Assembly: GCF_016107705.1 (NCBI RefSeq) | Contig: NZ_JAEHGC010000001.1 | Coordinates: 558,001-622,000, forward strand | Length of the DNA stretch: 64,000 nucleotides | From: Neobacillus cucumis | GTDB lineage: Bacteria > Bacillota > Bacilli > Bacillales_B > DSM-18226 | Reading direction: 5' to 3' | Part shown: in pieces, positions 1-8,294 of the stretch | Layout: every line of letters begins with the position of its first letter | How positions within the stretch are numbered: position 1 is the stretch's first letter | Notes under the pieces: generated by a model | The model's database searches: none | Told to the model about the DNA's origin: nothing | What the model saw: the letters and a program-made list of their open reading frames with translations, nothing else | Program-made: the position numbers and the translations under genes

Positions 1-54
1 ACCGCCATCCACTTCAATCGTTAAGCCTGTTTTAAAATCGTTAACAGAAATCAT
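1..54 (-). CDS. efp: Elongation factor P, N-terminal fragment (runs off the window)
   Basis: Only the first 18 codons are inside the window, starting at an ATG at 54 and reading leftward: MISVNDFKTGLTIEVDGG. This is the conserved KOW-like N-terminus of translation elongation factor P, which relieves ribosome stalling at polyproline stretches. The position directly downstream of a papA/yqhT peptidase gene on the same strand is the Bacillus subtilis arrangement. Identification rests on the N-terminal sequence plus synteny. Confidence 0.9.
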   Translation of the reverse strand, partial: MISVNDFKTGLTIEVDGG

Positions 55-76
55 GCAATAAATCCTCCTATATACA

Positions 77-1138
77 TTACAAAATAATTAGATCTTTTGT
101 TGAGTGAGTCAGAGCTTCATTACCAGTCTTCGTGACCAATGTGTCATCTTCGATTCGGACGCCGCCAAGCCCTGGAATATAAATTCCCGGTTCACATGTA
201 ACCACCATTCCTGGTTCTAAAACAAGGTCAGAACGAAATGAAAGAGCAGGACCTTCATGAACTTCAAGACCAATTCCATGGCCAGTTGAATGTCCAAAAT
301 ATTCACCGAATCCTTTTTCAGTTATGTAGTCTCTTGTTATCGCATCAGCTTCTTTACCTGTCATCCCAGGTTTAATGCCTTCCATTCCTCTGAGCTGCGC
401 ATCCAGAACAATCTCATAAATATTCTTAAGCTTTTCATCCGGCTGTCCCACTGCTACTGTCCTTGTGATATCGGATACATAGCCTTTATAATATGCACCA
501 TAATCAAGGGTAACAAAATCCCCCGTTTCAATTACTTTATCACTTGCTACACCATGTGGAAGTGCAGAGCGCTGCCCTGAAGCTACAATTGTATCAAATG
601 AAGAAGATGTCGCTCCAGCCCTTCTCATAAAGAACTCTAATTCATTCGCTACCTCAAGCTCAGTCTTCCCGGGGCGAATAAAATCTAAAATATGTTTAAA
701 CGCAGCATCAGCAATATCTGCTGCTTCCTTTAATATCTTAATCTCTGCATCCGTCTTAATCAAGCGTAATTTTTCAATAACTCCTGAAACCGGCAGCAGC
801 TCCCCTTCAATTTCTTTCTCATAGGATTTAAATTCAGAAAAAGTTAAATAGTCCGCTTCAAAACCAAGCTTGTTGATTCCAAGCTGTTTGACCTGTTTCG
901 CCACTTCCTCTGGAATCGTAGTTGAAAATTTAATAATTTCGAATCCTTGACATTGCTTTGAAGCCTGCTCAATATAGCGAAAATCAGTTATAAATAATGC
1001 TTTTTCAGAACTAATTAAAACGACACCTGCAGTTCCGGTAAAGTTTGAAACATATCGGCGGTTGTAGGAGCTTGTAATTAATATTCCATCAATCCCGTTT
1101 GCCGCAAAAATTTCTCTTAATTTCTCTAATTTCACCAT
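77..1138 (-). CDS. papA: Xaa-Pro dipeptidase/aminopeptidase (M24 family, YqhT/PapA)
   Basis: A 353-residue cytosolic metallopeptidase that removes residues from X-Pro N-termini. The first ~125 residues form the creatinase-like N-domain, and the rest is the pita-bread catalytic domain. All five dinuclear metal ligands are visible: D212 and D223 (LDYGAYYKG, SDITRT), H287 (STGHGIGLEVHEGP), E316 (CEPGIY) and E330 (GVRIEDD). The ATG at 1138 follows an AAAGGAG-type site. It lies 22 bp upstream of efp and is probably cotranscribed with it. Pairing a proline peptidase with EF-P is the usual Bacillus arrangement; aroQ (yqhS), which lies just upstream in B. subtilis, is absent here. Confidence 0.93.
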   Translation of the reverse strand: MVKLEKLREIFAANGIDGILITSSYNRRYVSNFTGTAGVVLISSEKALFITDFRYIEQASKQCQGFEIIKFSTTIPEEVAKQVKQLGINKLGFEADYLTFSEFKSYEKEIEGELLPVSGVIEKLRLIKTDAEIKILKEAADIADAAFKHILDFIRPGKTELEVANELEFFMRRAGATSSSFDTIVASGQRSALPHGVASDKVIETGDFVTLDYGAYYKGYVSDITRTVAVGQPDEKLKNIYEIVLDAQLRGMEGIKPGMTGKEADAITRDYITEKGFGEYFGHSTGHGIGLEVHEGPALSFRSDLVLEPGMVVTCEPGIYIPGLGGVRIEDDTLVTKTGNEALTHSTKDLIIL

Positions 1139-1242
1139 GGGTTTCTACTCTCCTTTTAAAAGGCAGTTTTAGAACTATGTACTTGGTTTTGCACAACAAA
1201 ATTATTTTATCATAATTGATTAAATCCGCCTAATCATGATGA

Positions 1243-1740
1243 TTAACTGGCTGTCTCTTTACGCTTCATTTCGGTATTTTGGTACTCATAATTAATGGAA
1301 TATCCTATGAAAATTCCATATACCATATATAAACAAACTGAAGAAATCAAGGTATCTCTGTTTAAGTCCACAATAGGATCCATACTCGGAAAAAGTGGGT
1401 TTAATACAAAGAATACCAATAAAAATAAGACAATCCCATAACCTAGTCCAAACCAAAAGCCAGTAAACTTTCTTAATGCAGCATAATAAATAAATGCAAC
1501 CACAACGGAAATGCATCCAAGTAATAGTATGGAGATTAGCGTTCCAATCCAACCGTACTTCCAACTGCCAAGGGCCCATGGCTCTAGAAGGATATTTGGG
1601 CGAATCTCCGTAAAATTAAAATAGTAAGCTAACCAGCCGATTGTACTCCAAAAAAGTCCCCCAATTAGCCCTGTCCAAAAAACCATCATTGGGAAGGACA
1701 TTGGTTTTGGATACGTTTTTTCCTTGCGATCGTTTTCCAT
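1243..1740 (-). CDS. yqhR: YqhR family integral membrane protein
   Basis: A 165-residue protein with about four hydrophobic segments (roughly residues 15-40, 65-88, 95-115 and 135-155) and short charged ends, so an inner-membrane protein. Sequence and position between papA and yqhQ match the Bacillus YqhR family, whose function is unknown. The ATG at 1740 has an AAAAGGAGG site. It is transcribed toward papA and divergently from yqhQ. Confidence 0.85.
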   Translation of the reverse strand: MENDRKEKTYPKPMSFPMMVFWTGLIGGLFWSTIGWLAYYFNFTEIRPNILLEPWALGSWKYGWIGTLISILLLGCISVVVAFIYYAALRKFTGFWFGLGYGIVLFLLVFFVLNPLFPSMDPIVDLNRDTLISSVCLYMVYGIFIGYSINYEYQNTEMKRKETAS

Positions 1741-1982
1741 GGAATAGACCTCCTTTTATCTTTTATCCAATGGATATACTGAGTTTTTTTGAGTATGCTC
1801 CCATAATGTTCTTAATTTTTATTATGTCCTTCGGATTTCATTCCCTTGCATATAAAAATTTTTTTAATTTAAATGGAAAAATTATTACATTCATAGAGGT
1901 TTTTTCTTTTTTCTAGTAGAATAAATTTAAGTACATACAGATTTACTTTCTGCTAATGTGCAACTTTGTTAAGGTTGGTGTA

Positions 1983-2933
1983 ATGTACATGTCTAAAACT
2001 CAAAAACCAGTTTACGGCGGCCAGGCGGTTGTCGAAGGCGTTATGTTCGGCGGAAAGCATCATTATGTTACCGCCATTCGCAGAAAGGACCATTCTGTTG
2101 AATATTTCCGTTTACCCAGGAAGGTAAACCCTCAATTGGCAAATCTGAAAAAGATTCCATTTCTCCGTGGAATCATTGCGATCATTGAAGCTAGTGCAAA
2201 TGGTTCCAAGCATTTAAATTTTTCAACCGAAAGATATGATGTGGACCCTAAAGATGATCATACAATAAAAGAAAAAGAAGGTTCGAAGCTTAGTATGTAC
2301 CTGGGTGTTGCTGTAATTGGTGTTATTTCCTTTTTGTTTGGGAAATTTGCTTTTACGTTAATCCCTGTCTTCCTAGCCGAATTAACTAGAACCATTTTTC
2401 CATCCGATTTTGCACAAGTGCTTGTTGAAGGCTTTTTTAAGCTAATCTTATTACTTTGCTATATTTATTTTGTTTCCCTTACACCTTTGATTAAAAGGGT
2501 GTTTCAATATCATGGTGCTGAGCATAAAGTAATCAATACCTTCGAATCCGGAGCGGAACTAACGGTGGAAAATGTTCAAGCACATTCCCGGCTTCATTAC
2601 CGCTGTGGCAGCAGTTTTATCTTGTTTACGGTTATTGTTGGGGTATTTGTTTATATGCTTGTCCCAACTTCGCCTTTATGGTTACGCATTGTTGATCGGC
2701 TGGCATTAATTCCTGTTGTGCTTGGAATTGCTTTTGAAGTCTTACAGCTTACCAATAAGCTTAGAGATATTCCTGTATTAAAGTATTTAGGTCTCCCTGG
2801 TTTATGGCTTCAATTGTTAACAACAAAAGAACCAGATAATGACCAGGTGGAAGTGGCGATTTTGTCCTTTAAGGAACTGTTAAGTATGGAAGAGGCAACA
2901 GAGAAGCAAGTAGAGATAGAGGAAATTGTCTAA
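1983..2933 (+). CDS. yqhQ: DUF1385 membrane protein YqhQ
   Basis: The protein begins MYMSKTQKPVYGGQAVVEGV and has the DUF1385 hallmarks: the GGQAVVEGVMF opening, the central QYHGAEHKVINTFESG block and HYRCGSSFILF, with several membrane segments between. DUF1385 proteins are conserved in Firmicutes and their role is unsettled. I chose the ATG at 1983 because an AAGGTTGG site lies immediately upstream; an in-frame ATG at 1956 lacks one. It is divergent from yqhR and followed by yqhP. Confidence 0.88.
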   Translation: MYMSKTQKPVYGGQAVVEGVMFGGKHHYVTAIRRKDHSVEYFRLPRKVNPQLANLKKIPFLRGIIAIIEASANGSKHLNFSTERYDVDPKDDHTIKEKEGSKLSMYLGVAVIGVISFLFGKFAFTLIPVFLAELTRTIFPSDFAQVLVEGFFKLILLLCYIYFVSLTPLIKRVFQYHGAEHKVINTFESGAELTVENVQAHSRLHYRCGSSFILFTVIVGVFVYMLVPTSPLWLRIVDRLALIPVVLGIAFEVLQLTNKLRDIPVLKYLGLPGLWLQLLTTKEPDNDQVEVAILSFKELLSMEEATEKQVEIEEIV

Positions 2934-2999
2934 TCTTTGCCTTTTCCGTGTTTAAAAGATAAAAAAAATGCTTAAGATGCTCATAGGGAGGTGGCTTTC

Positions 3000-3383
3000 T
3001 TGAAAAATCGGACACCCGTTATCATTGTTGGCGGGCTAATACTTCTTGCTTTATTGGGGATTTTTGCAACATTTACTAATAATCCTTCTGCTTTTCTTCA
3101 GAATATACTTGTCATTGCATTGGTTGGTCTCGTTATCTTTTTCCTTGTTCGAAGGTTTTCAAATTCGAGCCCTCAGAAAAAAGAGCAGCGGGCATTTCTT
3201 AAGGCAGCGAAAAAGTCAAAAAAACGCTTGCAGCATAAAGGGAAGGACTCAGTAATTAAGAGTTCTTCTCTTGGGACCCTCTCATCTTTAAAGAAAAGCA
3301 ATCGAATCAAAAAGAAATCTCCTGCTCACTTAACCGTCATTGACGGAAAAAAAGGCAAAAAGAAAAATCGAGCGTCACTTTAA
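3000..3383 (+). CDS. yqhP: YqhP family small membrane protein with basic tail
   Basis: About 127 residues: two hydrophobic segments (roughly residues 6-23 and 34-52) followed by a long lysine-rich, probably cytoplasmic tail. Synteny after yqhQ identifies it as YqhP, function unknown. The TTG at 3000 is preferred because AGGGAGGTGG sits about 8 nt upstream; the GTG at 2991 lies inside that ribosome-binding site. The stop codon lies in the loop of the downstream terminator. Confidence 0.82.
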   Translation: MKNRTPVIIVGGLILLALLGIFATFTNNPSAFLQNILVIALVGLVIFFLVRRFSNSSPQKKEQRAFLKAAKKSKKRLQHKGKDSVIKSSSLGTLSSLKKSNRIKKKSPAHLTVIDGKKGKKKNRASL

Positions 3384-3397
3384 CGCTCTTTTTTTTT
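3370..3397 (+). terminator. Terminator after yqhP
   Basis: GAGCG (3370-3374) pairs with CGCTC (3384-3388) and is followed by a run of eight or more T on the + strand; the yqhP stop codon lies in the loop. Confidence 0.8.
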
Positions 3398-3399
3398 GC

Positions 3400-4284
3400 C
3401 TAATATGCCCATGCTTTTAAAAATTTTTCTGCATGTGCTCTCCCGATCTCAACTATTTTTTGCTTTTTTTCATCGGTTAAGCCAAATTCAATTAAGTTTA
3501 CCCCCTCCGCTGGGATAAAAATAATATTCCTTGCATGCTTTTTGGATATATACCGAGCATCATGGGCATCCTTCATTGTTTCAAATAATGCGCCAAATAG
3601 CTGGATACCATTTTGGATTTTATGTTTTTGGTGTTCATATTCGCTTGTGCTTAGTTTGATTCCGATTACAGGCCTCTTAATCTTACCGTCATCTGTATCA
3701 AACAACCACATTGGAAAGTTGCTTAGGACTCCACCATCTACTATGACGTCTATACCCTCAATGGAACGCATTTTTACAGGTTCGAAAAAGTAGGGAATGC
3801 TGCAGCTCATTCTAATTGCTTTTGCTATAGAAAAGGAACCTGGTGTAATGCCGTATTTCTCCAAGTCATCTGGCAGGACAATTAACCGGCCATTTGAAAG
3901 ATCTGAGGCAACCACTCTAAGTTTTTTTGGAGGAAGATCTGAGAATGTCCTTATTCCTTTTGCCTCTAATTTTTCTGTCATCCATTTTTCAAATGCATTT
4001 CCTTTATATAGTCCAAGTTTGAAATAGACAAACAGCCATTTCGCCAATGAAAAAGGAAGTAAGGTTTTTCTTGCATCCAGCATCGTTGTAATATCTAACT
4101 CTTCGAGCAATTGATAAATTTCTTTACTTGAGTATCCAGCAGCAAGTAATGCAGCCACAATTGAGCCTGCACTTGTTCCGGCTACCCGTTCAAATTGAAA
4201 TCCTTGGTTTTCAATTTCTTCACATGCACCAATTAGTGCAAATCCTTTAATACCCCCTCCAGAAAAAACGCCGTCTATTTTCAT
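3400..4284 (-). CDS. yqhO: Patatin-like phospholipase YqhO
   Basis: A ~294-residue patatin-domain lipid acyl hydrolase. The oxyanion-hole glycines are in FSGGGIKGFAL near the N-terminus, the nucleophile elbow is GTSAGS (Ser of G-x-S-x-G), and the catalytic Asp is in VDGGV (DGG motif). No signal peptide is seen, so it is probably cytosolic or peripheral. The ATG at 4284 follows GGGAGTGG; the frame stays open further upstream into the NlpC/P60 gene, but that extension is not protein-like. The in vivo substrate is unknown. It is convergent with yqhP. Confidence 0.88.
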   Translation of the reverse strand: MKIDGVFSGGGIKGFALIGACEEIENQGFQFERVAGTSAGSIVAALLAAGYSSKEIYQLLEELDITTMLDARKTLLPFSLAKWLFVYFKLGLYKGNAFEKWMTEKLEAKGIRTFSDLPPKKLRVVASDLSNGRLIVLPDDLEKYGITPGSFSIAKAIRMSCSIPYFFEPVKMRSIEGIDVIVDGGVLSNFPMWLFDTDDGKIKRPVIGIKLSTSEYEHQKHKIQNGIQLFGALFETMKDAHDARYISKKHARNIIFIPAEGVNLIEFGLTDEKKQKIVEIGRAHAEKFLKAWAY

Positions 4285-4403
4285 GGCAGCCACTCCCAAA
4301 GTTGATATACTCACTGTTACATCTTTAAGCGCGATGTTAAAAAAATAGTACGGTGGACAGGGAGAAAATTTGTGTAGGGATAGTCGTAGCAATGAAATGG
4401 CCG

Positions 4404-4446
4404 CAAAATTAAAAGAAACATCGTGGCGTCCCCGATGTTTCTTTTT
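4404..4446 (-). terminator. Terminator after the NlpC/P60 gene
   Basis: The inverted repeat AAAGAAACATCG (4412-4423) / CGATGTTTCTTT (4433-4444) is followed on the - strand by a T-rich stretch, a few bases beyond the stop codon at 4451. Confidence 0.75.
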
Positions 4447-4450
4447 ATAT

Positions 4451-4903
4451 TTATATACGTTTTGCCCCAATAAATCTTGGCTTCCAGTAGCTATTGGTTG
4501 TATAGGTAATGGAAACACCATTTGATGTGACGGACTGAATCATTTTTCCGCTGCCAATGTAGATGGCAACATGGGTTGGACGGCTTGCTTTATTTGGACC
4601 AAAAAACATTAAATCTCCAACTCTTAGAGTTGATTTAACACGTTTTCCTTTTGTGTAAAACATTTGCGCTGCTGAATGTGGTAAATTCTTTCCTGCTTTA
4701 CGATAAGAGTAACTTACAAGTCCTGAGCAATCGAAACCTCTAGAGCTCATGCCGCCCCATCTATATGGAACACCAAGATTTGCTTTTGCTACTGAAATCG
4801 CTTTCTTATGATAGTATGCCGCTTCTGCTTTATCCTCCATAGGTGTAAACAATGAACTTATTGTAATTGCAAAGACGAGAACTGCGATAAGTTTTTTCAA
4901 CAT
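4451..4903 (-). CDS. Secreted NlpC/P60 family cell-wall hydrolase
   Basis: A 150-residue exported protein: a signal peptide of ~28 residues (MLKKLIAVLVFAITISS, cleavage after AEA) and then a single NlpC/P60 domain. The catalytic Cys is in RGFDCSGLVSY, and the His is in the PTHVAIYIG segment. Such enzymes cleave the gamma-D-Glu-diaminopimelate bond in peptidoglycan stem peptides. There is no LysM or SH3 wall-binding domain, unlike LytE/LytF/CwlS, so it is a minimal D,L-endopeptidase. It stands alone with its own promoter region and terminator. Confidence 0.88.
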   Translation of the reverse strand: MLKKLIAVLVFAITISSLFTPMEDKAEAAYYHKKAISVAKANLGVPYRWGGMSSRGFDCSGLVSYSYRKAGKNLPHSAAQMFYTKGKRVKSTLRVGDLMFFGPNKASRPTHVAIYIGSGKMIQSVTSNGVSITYTTNSYWKPRFIGAKRI

Positions 4904-5099
4904 CTTGTTTGATCCCCCTGTGAGGTATTTTGTTACTTTTACTATATAAAATAAAGATAACGTTTACATCACAGGTAGATTACAGTTATATTACAATTTT
5001 CGACTTTTCTTGTAAAAATTTCACTAAGAAAGCTGTCTAGTTTGTTATAAATATAGGAGGTTTTGTCATTTTTTATGTGATTTGATTCATTTTTTCGAC

Positions 5100-5138
5100 T
5101 AAAAAATAGAAGAGGGCTGCCTCAAAATTGAGGCAACC
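5100..5138 (-). terminator. Terminator after nrdJ
   Basis: GGCTGCCTC (5115-5123) pairs with GAGGCAACC (5130-5138). On the - strand the hairpin is followed by a T-rich run (A-run at 5101-5107 on +). Confidence 0.8.
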
Positions 5139-5151
5139 TATTTGGATAATT

Positions 5152-6270
5152 TTATAAACCACATTTCAATTGTGCACCGCAGTTTGTACAGGTGTTACAG
5201 CCGCCGATTTCTTTTACTTTTCCTTTGCGGCAAACCGGGCATGTGTTGCCTACTTCAGATCCAATTGTTACATCTGTTGAACGAAGGTCAGTTATGGTAT
5301 CGACTAGTACAACATGCTGCTTTGGTTTATCTTCAAACATGGATAATTGTTCTTCTGTGTTTTCTTCGGCTTTAAGTGTTAGCACTTGAGAATCACGTGA
5401 ACCATCCACGTAAACAGTACCACCTTTGGCACCACCACGGTATAGACGCTCATAAACCTTTTCTACCTGTTCAACACTATAGCCCTTAGGTGCGTTGACT
5501 GTTTTACTGATTGAGCTATCAATCCAGCGTTGGATGACACATTGAACATCTGCATGTGCTTCCGGTGCCAGTTCCATCGCTGTTACGAACCAATTTGGAA
5601 GATTGTTCTTGTCCGCTTCTGGATTCTGTTCAAGATATTCTTGAACGATATCAGCATTTACTTCAATAAATTTACCAAGGCGTCCACTTCTGAAGTAAGA
5701 GAAAGAGAAGTAAGGTTCTAATCCTGTAGAAACCCCAACCATGGTACCGGTGGATCCCGTAGGAGCGACAGTTAGTAAATGTGAATTTCTAATTCCGTTC
5801 TTTAAAATAGACTGGCGAATATCTTCCGGCATTTTTTCCATGTAACCTGTTTCGATAAATGCCTGTCTTAAACGATTTGTTGCTTCATGTGTTTCACCTG
5901 TTAAGAATGGGAAGCTTCCCTTCTCTTTCGCCAGTTCTACAGATGTTCTGTAAGCTGTTGTAGCAATTGTTTCAAAAACTTCATCTACAAGTTGGTTTCC
6001 TTTTTCGGAGCCATACTCGGTTTCACAATAGATAAGTAAATCGTGTAAGCCCATTACACCTAAACCAACGCGGCGTTCTCCGAGTGCTTGCTTTTTGTTT
6101 TCTTCTAAGAAGTAAGGAGTCGCATTTATAACGTTGTCTTGCATCCTTACTCCGACTGCAACTGTTTTCTTAAGTTTTTCAAAATCAACCGTTTTTGTTT
6201 GCTTATTTGCCATTTCTGCAAGATTCACAGCGGCAAGGTTACATACGGAAAACGGTGCAAGTGGTTGTTC
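5152..6270 (-). CDS. nrdJ: Ribonucleotide reductase NrdJ, exon 2 (C-terminal 372 residues)
   Basis: The second exon of the adenosylcobalamin-dependent (class II) ribonucleotide reductase. It starts at 6270 with the codons for EQPLAPFSVCNLAAVNLAEM, which directly continue the NPCG that ends exon 1. It carries the rest of the alpha/beta barrel (LGERRVGLGVMGLHDLL, the APTGSTGTMVGVSTGLEP finger-loop region) and a C-terminal cysteine-rich tail (CPVCRKG, CNTCTNCG) typical of these long NrdJ enzymes. An internal ATG at 6228 should not be taken as the gene start: it would omit conserved residues, and no gene would begin mid-domain. Joined to 6518..7957 it gives 852 residues with no frameshift. Confidence 0.93.
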   Translation of the reverse strand, partial: EQPLAPFSVCNLAAVNLAEMANKQTKTVDFEKLKKTVAVGVRMQDNVINATPYFLEENKKQALGERRVGLGVMGLHDLLIYCETEYGSEKGNQLVDEVFETIATTAYRTSVELAKEKGSFPFLTGETHEATNRLRQAFIETGYMEKMPEDIRQSILKNGIRNSHLLTVAPTGSTGTMVGVSTGLEPYFSFSYFRSGRLGKFIEVNADIVQEYLEQNPEADKNNLPNWFVTAMELAPEAHADVQCVIQRWIDSSISKTVNAPKGYSVEQVEKVYERLYRGGAKGGTVYVDGSRDSQVLTLKAEENTEEQLSMFEDKPKQHVVLVDTITDLRSTDVTIGSEVGNTCPVCRKGKVKEIGGCNTCTNCGAQLKCGL

Positions 6271-6517
6271 CAGTTTGTTATCCTATCGGCTTTTTATCCG
6301 ATAGTTCTTACGGTTGACTTCCCGTAAGTTCAGCATATCTTTTCATTACAAAATGTAATGCTGCGGCCTCGTGGATGGGTTATATTCTCTTTCGAGGTTC
6401 ACCATCTATGCGTTGCCCCTGACTGAACCTTTACATCCAGCCTTCGGTTCGGATTCTCAATCTCAGAGTCCCCGCTTTATTCCGCAGTTTTTAACGTGAG
6501 GCAAACTAAGCCACTTT
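6271..6517 (-). ncRNA. Group I self-splicing intron in nrdJ (247 nt, no ORF)
   Basis: On the - strand the exon ends ...CCGTGTGGT, the insert runs from AAAGTGGC to AACAAACTG, and the next exon resumes GAACAACCACTT. Removal restores NPCG|EQPL in frame. Group I hallmarks are visible. P1: exon CGUGUGGU plus intron AAA pairs with UUUGCCUCACG, with U•G at the 5' splice site. P3: CUGCGG (6482-6487) with CCGCAG (6361-6366). P4/P5: CGGG/UCCG and CUC/GAG. P7: GUUCAG (6423-6428) with CUGAAC (6328-6333). P8 hairpin 6344-6360, AAGAUAU in J8/7, P9 hairpins 6308-6327 and 6283-6304, and terminal omega-G at 6271. Extra hairpins between P7 and P3' (GAUGG/CCAUC, CUC-GAAA-GAG) suggest subgroup IA. There is no homing endonuclease gene. 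Confidence 0.93.
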
Positions 6518-7957
6518 ACCACACGGATTTGTTGCAACTACTTTCTGTCCATATGCCTTTGCATTTGTCATATCGTTGGCATTGTCAATAAAGAAAATTC
6601 CTGGCTCTGCTGAATAGGTTGCACAAATGTTAATTAAGTTCCAAAGTTCTTTTGCCTTAATCTTTTTGTAGGTCCGTATTTTATAGCCAAGTTTTTCCCA
6701 ATCACGAACGTCTCCAACTTTATGCCATTCTTCATTGTAAACCTTCATTTCTTCTTCATTATAGTGCTCAACATATGGGAAACGAAGTTCATAGTCACTA
6801 TCATTTTCAACAGCTTCCATAAATTCTTTTGTTAAACAAACAGAAATATTTGCACCTGTTAAGAATTCTGAATTATGGACTGCAAAAGTACCTCCGACTT
6901 CTAACTTTTCTTCCGCATCAGCGATAATTCCTTCGCTAAATCCACCCATTCCAGGGATGTTTTTATAATTTACAATTCCTTGGTACATAGCAGTTTCTTG
7001 AAGTGTTAATGGCATAAACTTTAACTTATCTTTCGCATGCTTTTTGATTGTTTCATCTTTTGTATTTTCAATTAAAAATCGCAGAATTCTTGGATTTTGC
7101 ATTTTTGAAATAATGAATTCAATTATATCTGGATGCCAGTCAGCCAGCATGATCATCTGGGCACCCCTGCGCGAGCCGCCTTGTTCCACCAGATGCGTTA
7201 ATTTCGCAATATCATCCAACCAAGATACAGAACCTGATGATTTACCGTTTACGCCTCTTGCCAATGTATTACGTGGTCTAAGTGTTGAACCATTCGTTCC
7301 AACACCGCCTCCGCGGCTCATGATTTCCATTACCTGCTTTCGGTGATCCGAAATCCCTTCACGAGAATCAGCTACAAAAGGCATCACGTAACAGTTAAAA
7401 AACGTTACATCCGTATTCGCCCCAGCTCCATAAAGAACACGCCCCGCAGGAATAAAATTCATATTTACGAGCTCATTATAAAACCTTTCAAACCACTCTC
7501 TCCGCTTTTCCTCTGTCGTTTCAACGGAAGCAAGTCCTGTGGCATTACGTTTCGCAATTTGCTCATAAAAAATTTCTAAAGGTTTCTCAATAACATCAAG
7601 TGAGCGAGAAATAATACCTGTGCTCGCTTCTTCCGGATCATCTAATACTCCTCTGAATTCCTCTTCCACTAAAACTTTAGCCTTTTTATTCTCCCAGTCT
7701 ATGTCTGTGATGTATCCAAGACCACGTGCTGGAAATTTTGGATCCTCTTTGATTGTAAGAACGACAAAGTCACCATTTTTGAGGGTAATTTTTTCAGTGT
7801 CTTTAAAGGTGTACCGGTCCAGCATGACCAAGCGTGAAACACCCTTGTGAGTTATTTTCATATCAGGGGTAACTGGGTGTACCTGGGGAAATAAGTGGAT
7901 CTCCTCATTCAACCTCTCGAAATCAATATTCATTTTTTGTCTAAACACAACCGACAT
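6518..7957 (-). CDS. nrdJ: Ribonucleotide reductase NrdJ, exon 1 (N-terminal 480 residues)
   Basis: The first exon of the B12-dependent class II reductase, which makes 2'-deoxyribonucleotides from ribonucleotides with adenosylcobalamin as radical source. It begins MSVVFRQKMNIDFERLNEEI at the ATG at 7957, which has AAGGAG 8 nt upstream; an in-frame ATG at 7987 lacks a site. Motifs include FIPAGRVLYGAG, FNCYVMP (active-site Cys), SRGGGVGTNGS and, at the very end, NPCG (C479, the thiyl-radical cysteine). Unspliced message reads through into the intron as K-V-A-stop, so splicing is needed for a complete enzyme. The join with 5152..6270 is phase 0. Confidence 0.93.
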
Positions 7958-7994
7958 GAGAACAACTCCTTCAAATAATAAAATCAATCTATTG

Positions 7995-8026
7995 TGCTAG
8001 TTCTAGTAGTTTCATGCTAGACCTAG
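7995..8026 (-). repeat. CTAG-rich direct repeat in the nrdJ leader
   Basis: TGCTAG-TT-CTAG at 7995-8006 is repeated 20 bp later as TGCTAG-AC-CTAG at 8015-8026. Each copy is a CTAGnnCTAG dyad. It lies about 40-70 bp upstream of the nrdJ start codon. It could be a regulator-binding site or leader structure; no known regulator is recognised. Confidence 0.5.
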
Positions 8027-8066
8027 TTGCTTTAATACATTTAAGGTACCATATCGGCACACAAAA

Positions 8067-8115
8067 AATCAACATATAGTGTTCGTAATAATTTCGACAC
8101 CACTACATATTGTAA
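8067..8115 (-). promoter_or_regulatory. Pair of NrdR-like boxes upstream of nrdJ
   Basis: Two imperfect 16-bp palindromes resemble the NrdR consensus (ACAC-AT-rich-GTGT): 8067-8082, containing ACATATAGTGT, and 8100-8115, containing CACTACATATTGT. Paired NrdR boxes upstream of reductase genes are the rule in bacteria. The offset of 33 bp is slightly larger than the usual 31-32, so this is a candidate. A TTGACA (- strand, 8138-8143) lies just upstream. Confidence 0.55.
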
Positions 8116-8269
8116 ATGACGCAAAAAATATTTATTTTGTCAAACTTAAAAAAAAATAGATTTTAAAGCAAATTAAAGTTTTCATTTGGTTTTCGAGGTA
8201 AAACGAGTAATTTTAACAAATTTCGCAGTTTGCTCTTAAATATACCCCTCGTATTTTATTCAAAAAAAG

Positions 8270-8294
8270 AAAAAGCGACATTCCGCCGCCTTTT
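8270..8294 (-). terminator. Weak terminator after lipM
   Basis: On the - strand a short GC-rich stem (GCGGC/GTCGC with GGAAT loop) is followed by TTTTTCTTTTTTT. The stem is only ~5 bp, but the U-tract is good. Confidence 0.55.

Noticed and set aside
1231..1245. TAATCAT-G-ATGATTA palindrome resembling a Fur/PerR-type operator
   Set aside because: It overlaps the 3' end of yqhR rather than a promoter, so it is more likely chance in AT-rich DNA.
3400..4521. Patatin gene starting at 4521, overlapping the NlpC/P60 gene
   Set aside because: The extra N-terminal 79 residues are antisense-like and a terminator lies in between; the ATG at 4284 has a good ribosome-binding site and begins the conserved domain.
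6139..6327. Short plus-strand open frame spanning the intron boundary
   Set aside because: No ribosome-binding site or homology, and it lies antisense to the nrdJ exon and intron.
5152..7987. nrdJ as a frameshifted pseudogene or as two separate genes (start codons at 6228 and 7987)
   Set aside because: The break coincides exactly with a structured group I intron whose removal restores an uninterrupted 852-residue family-length protein.
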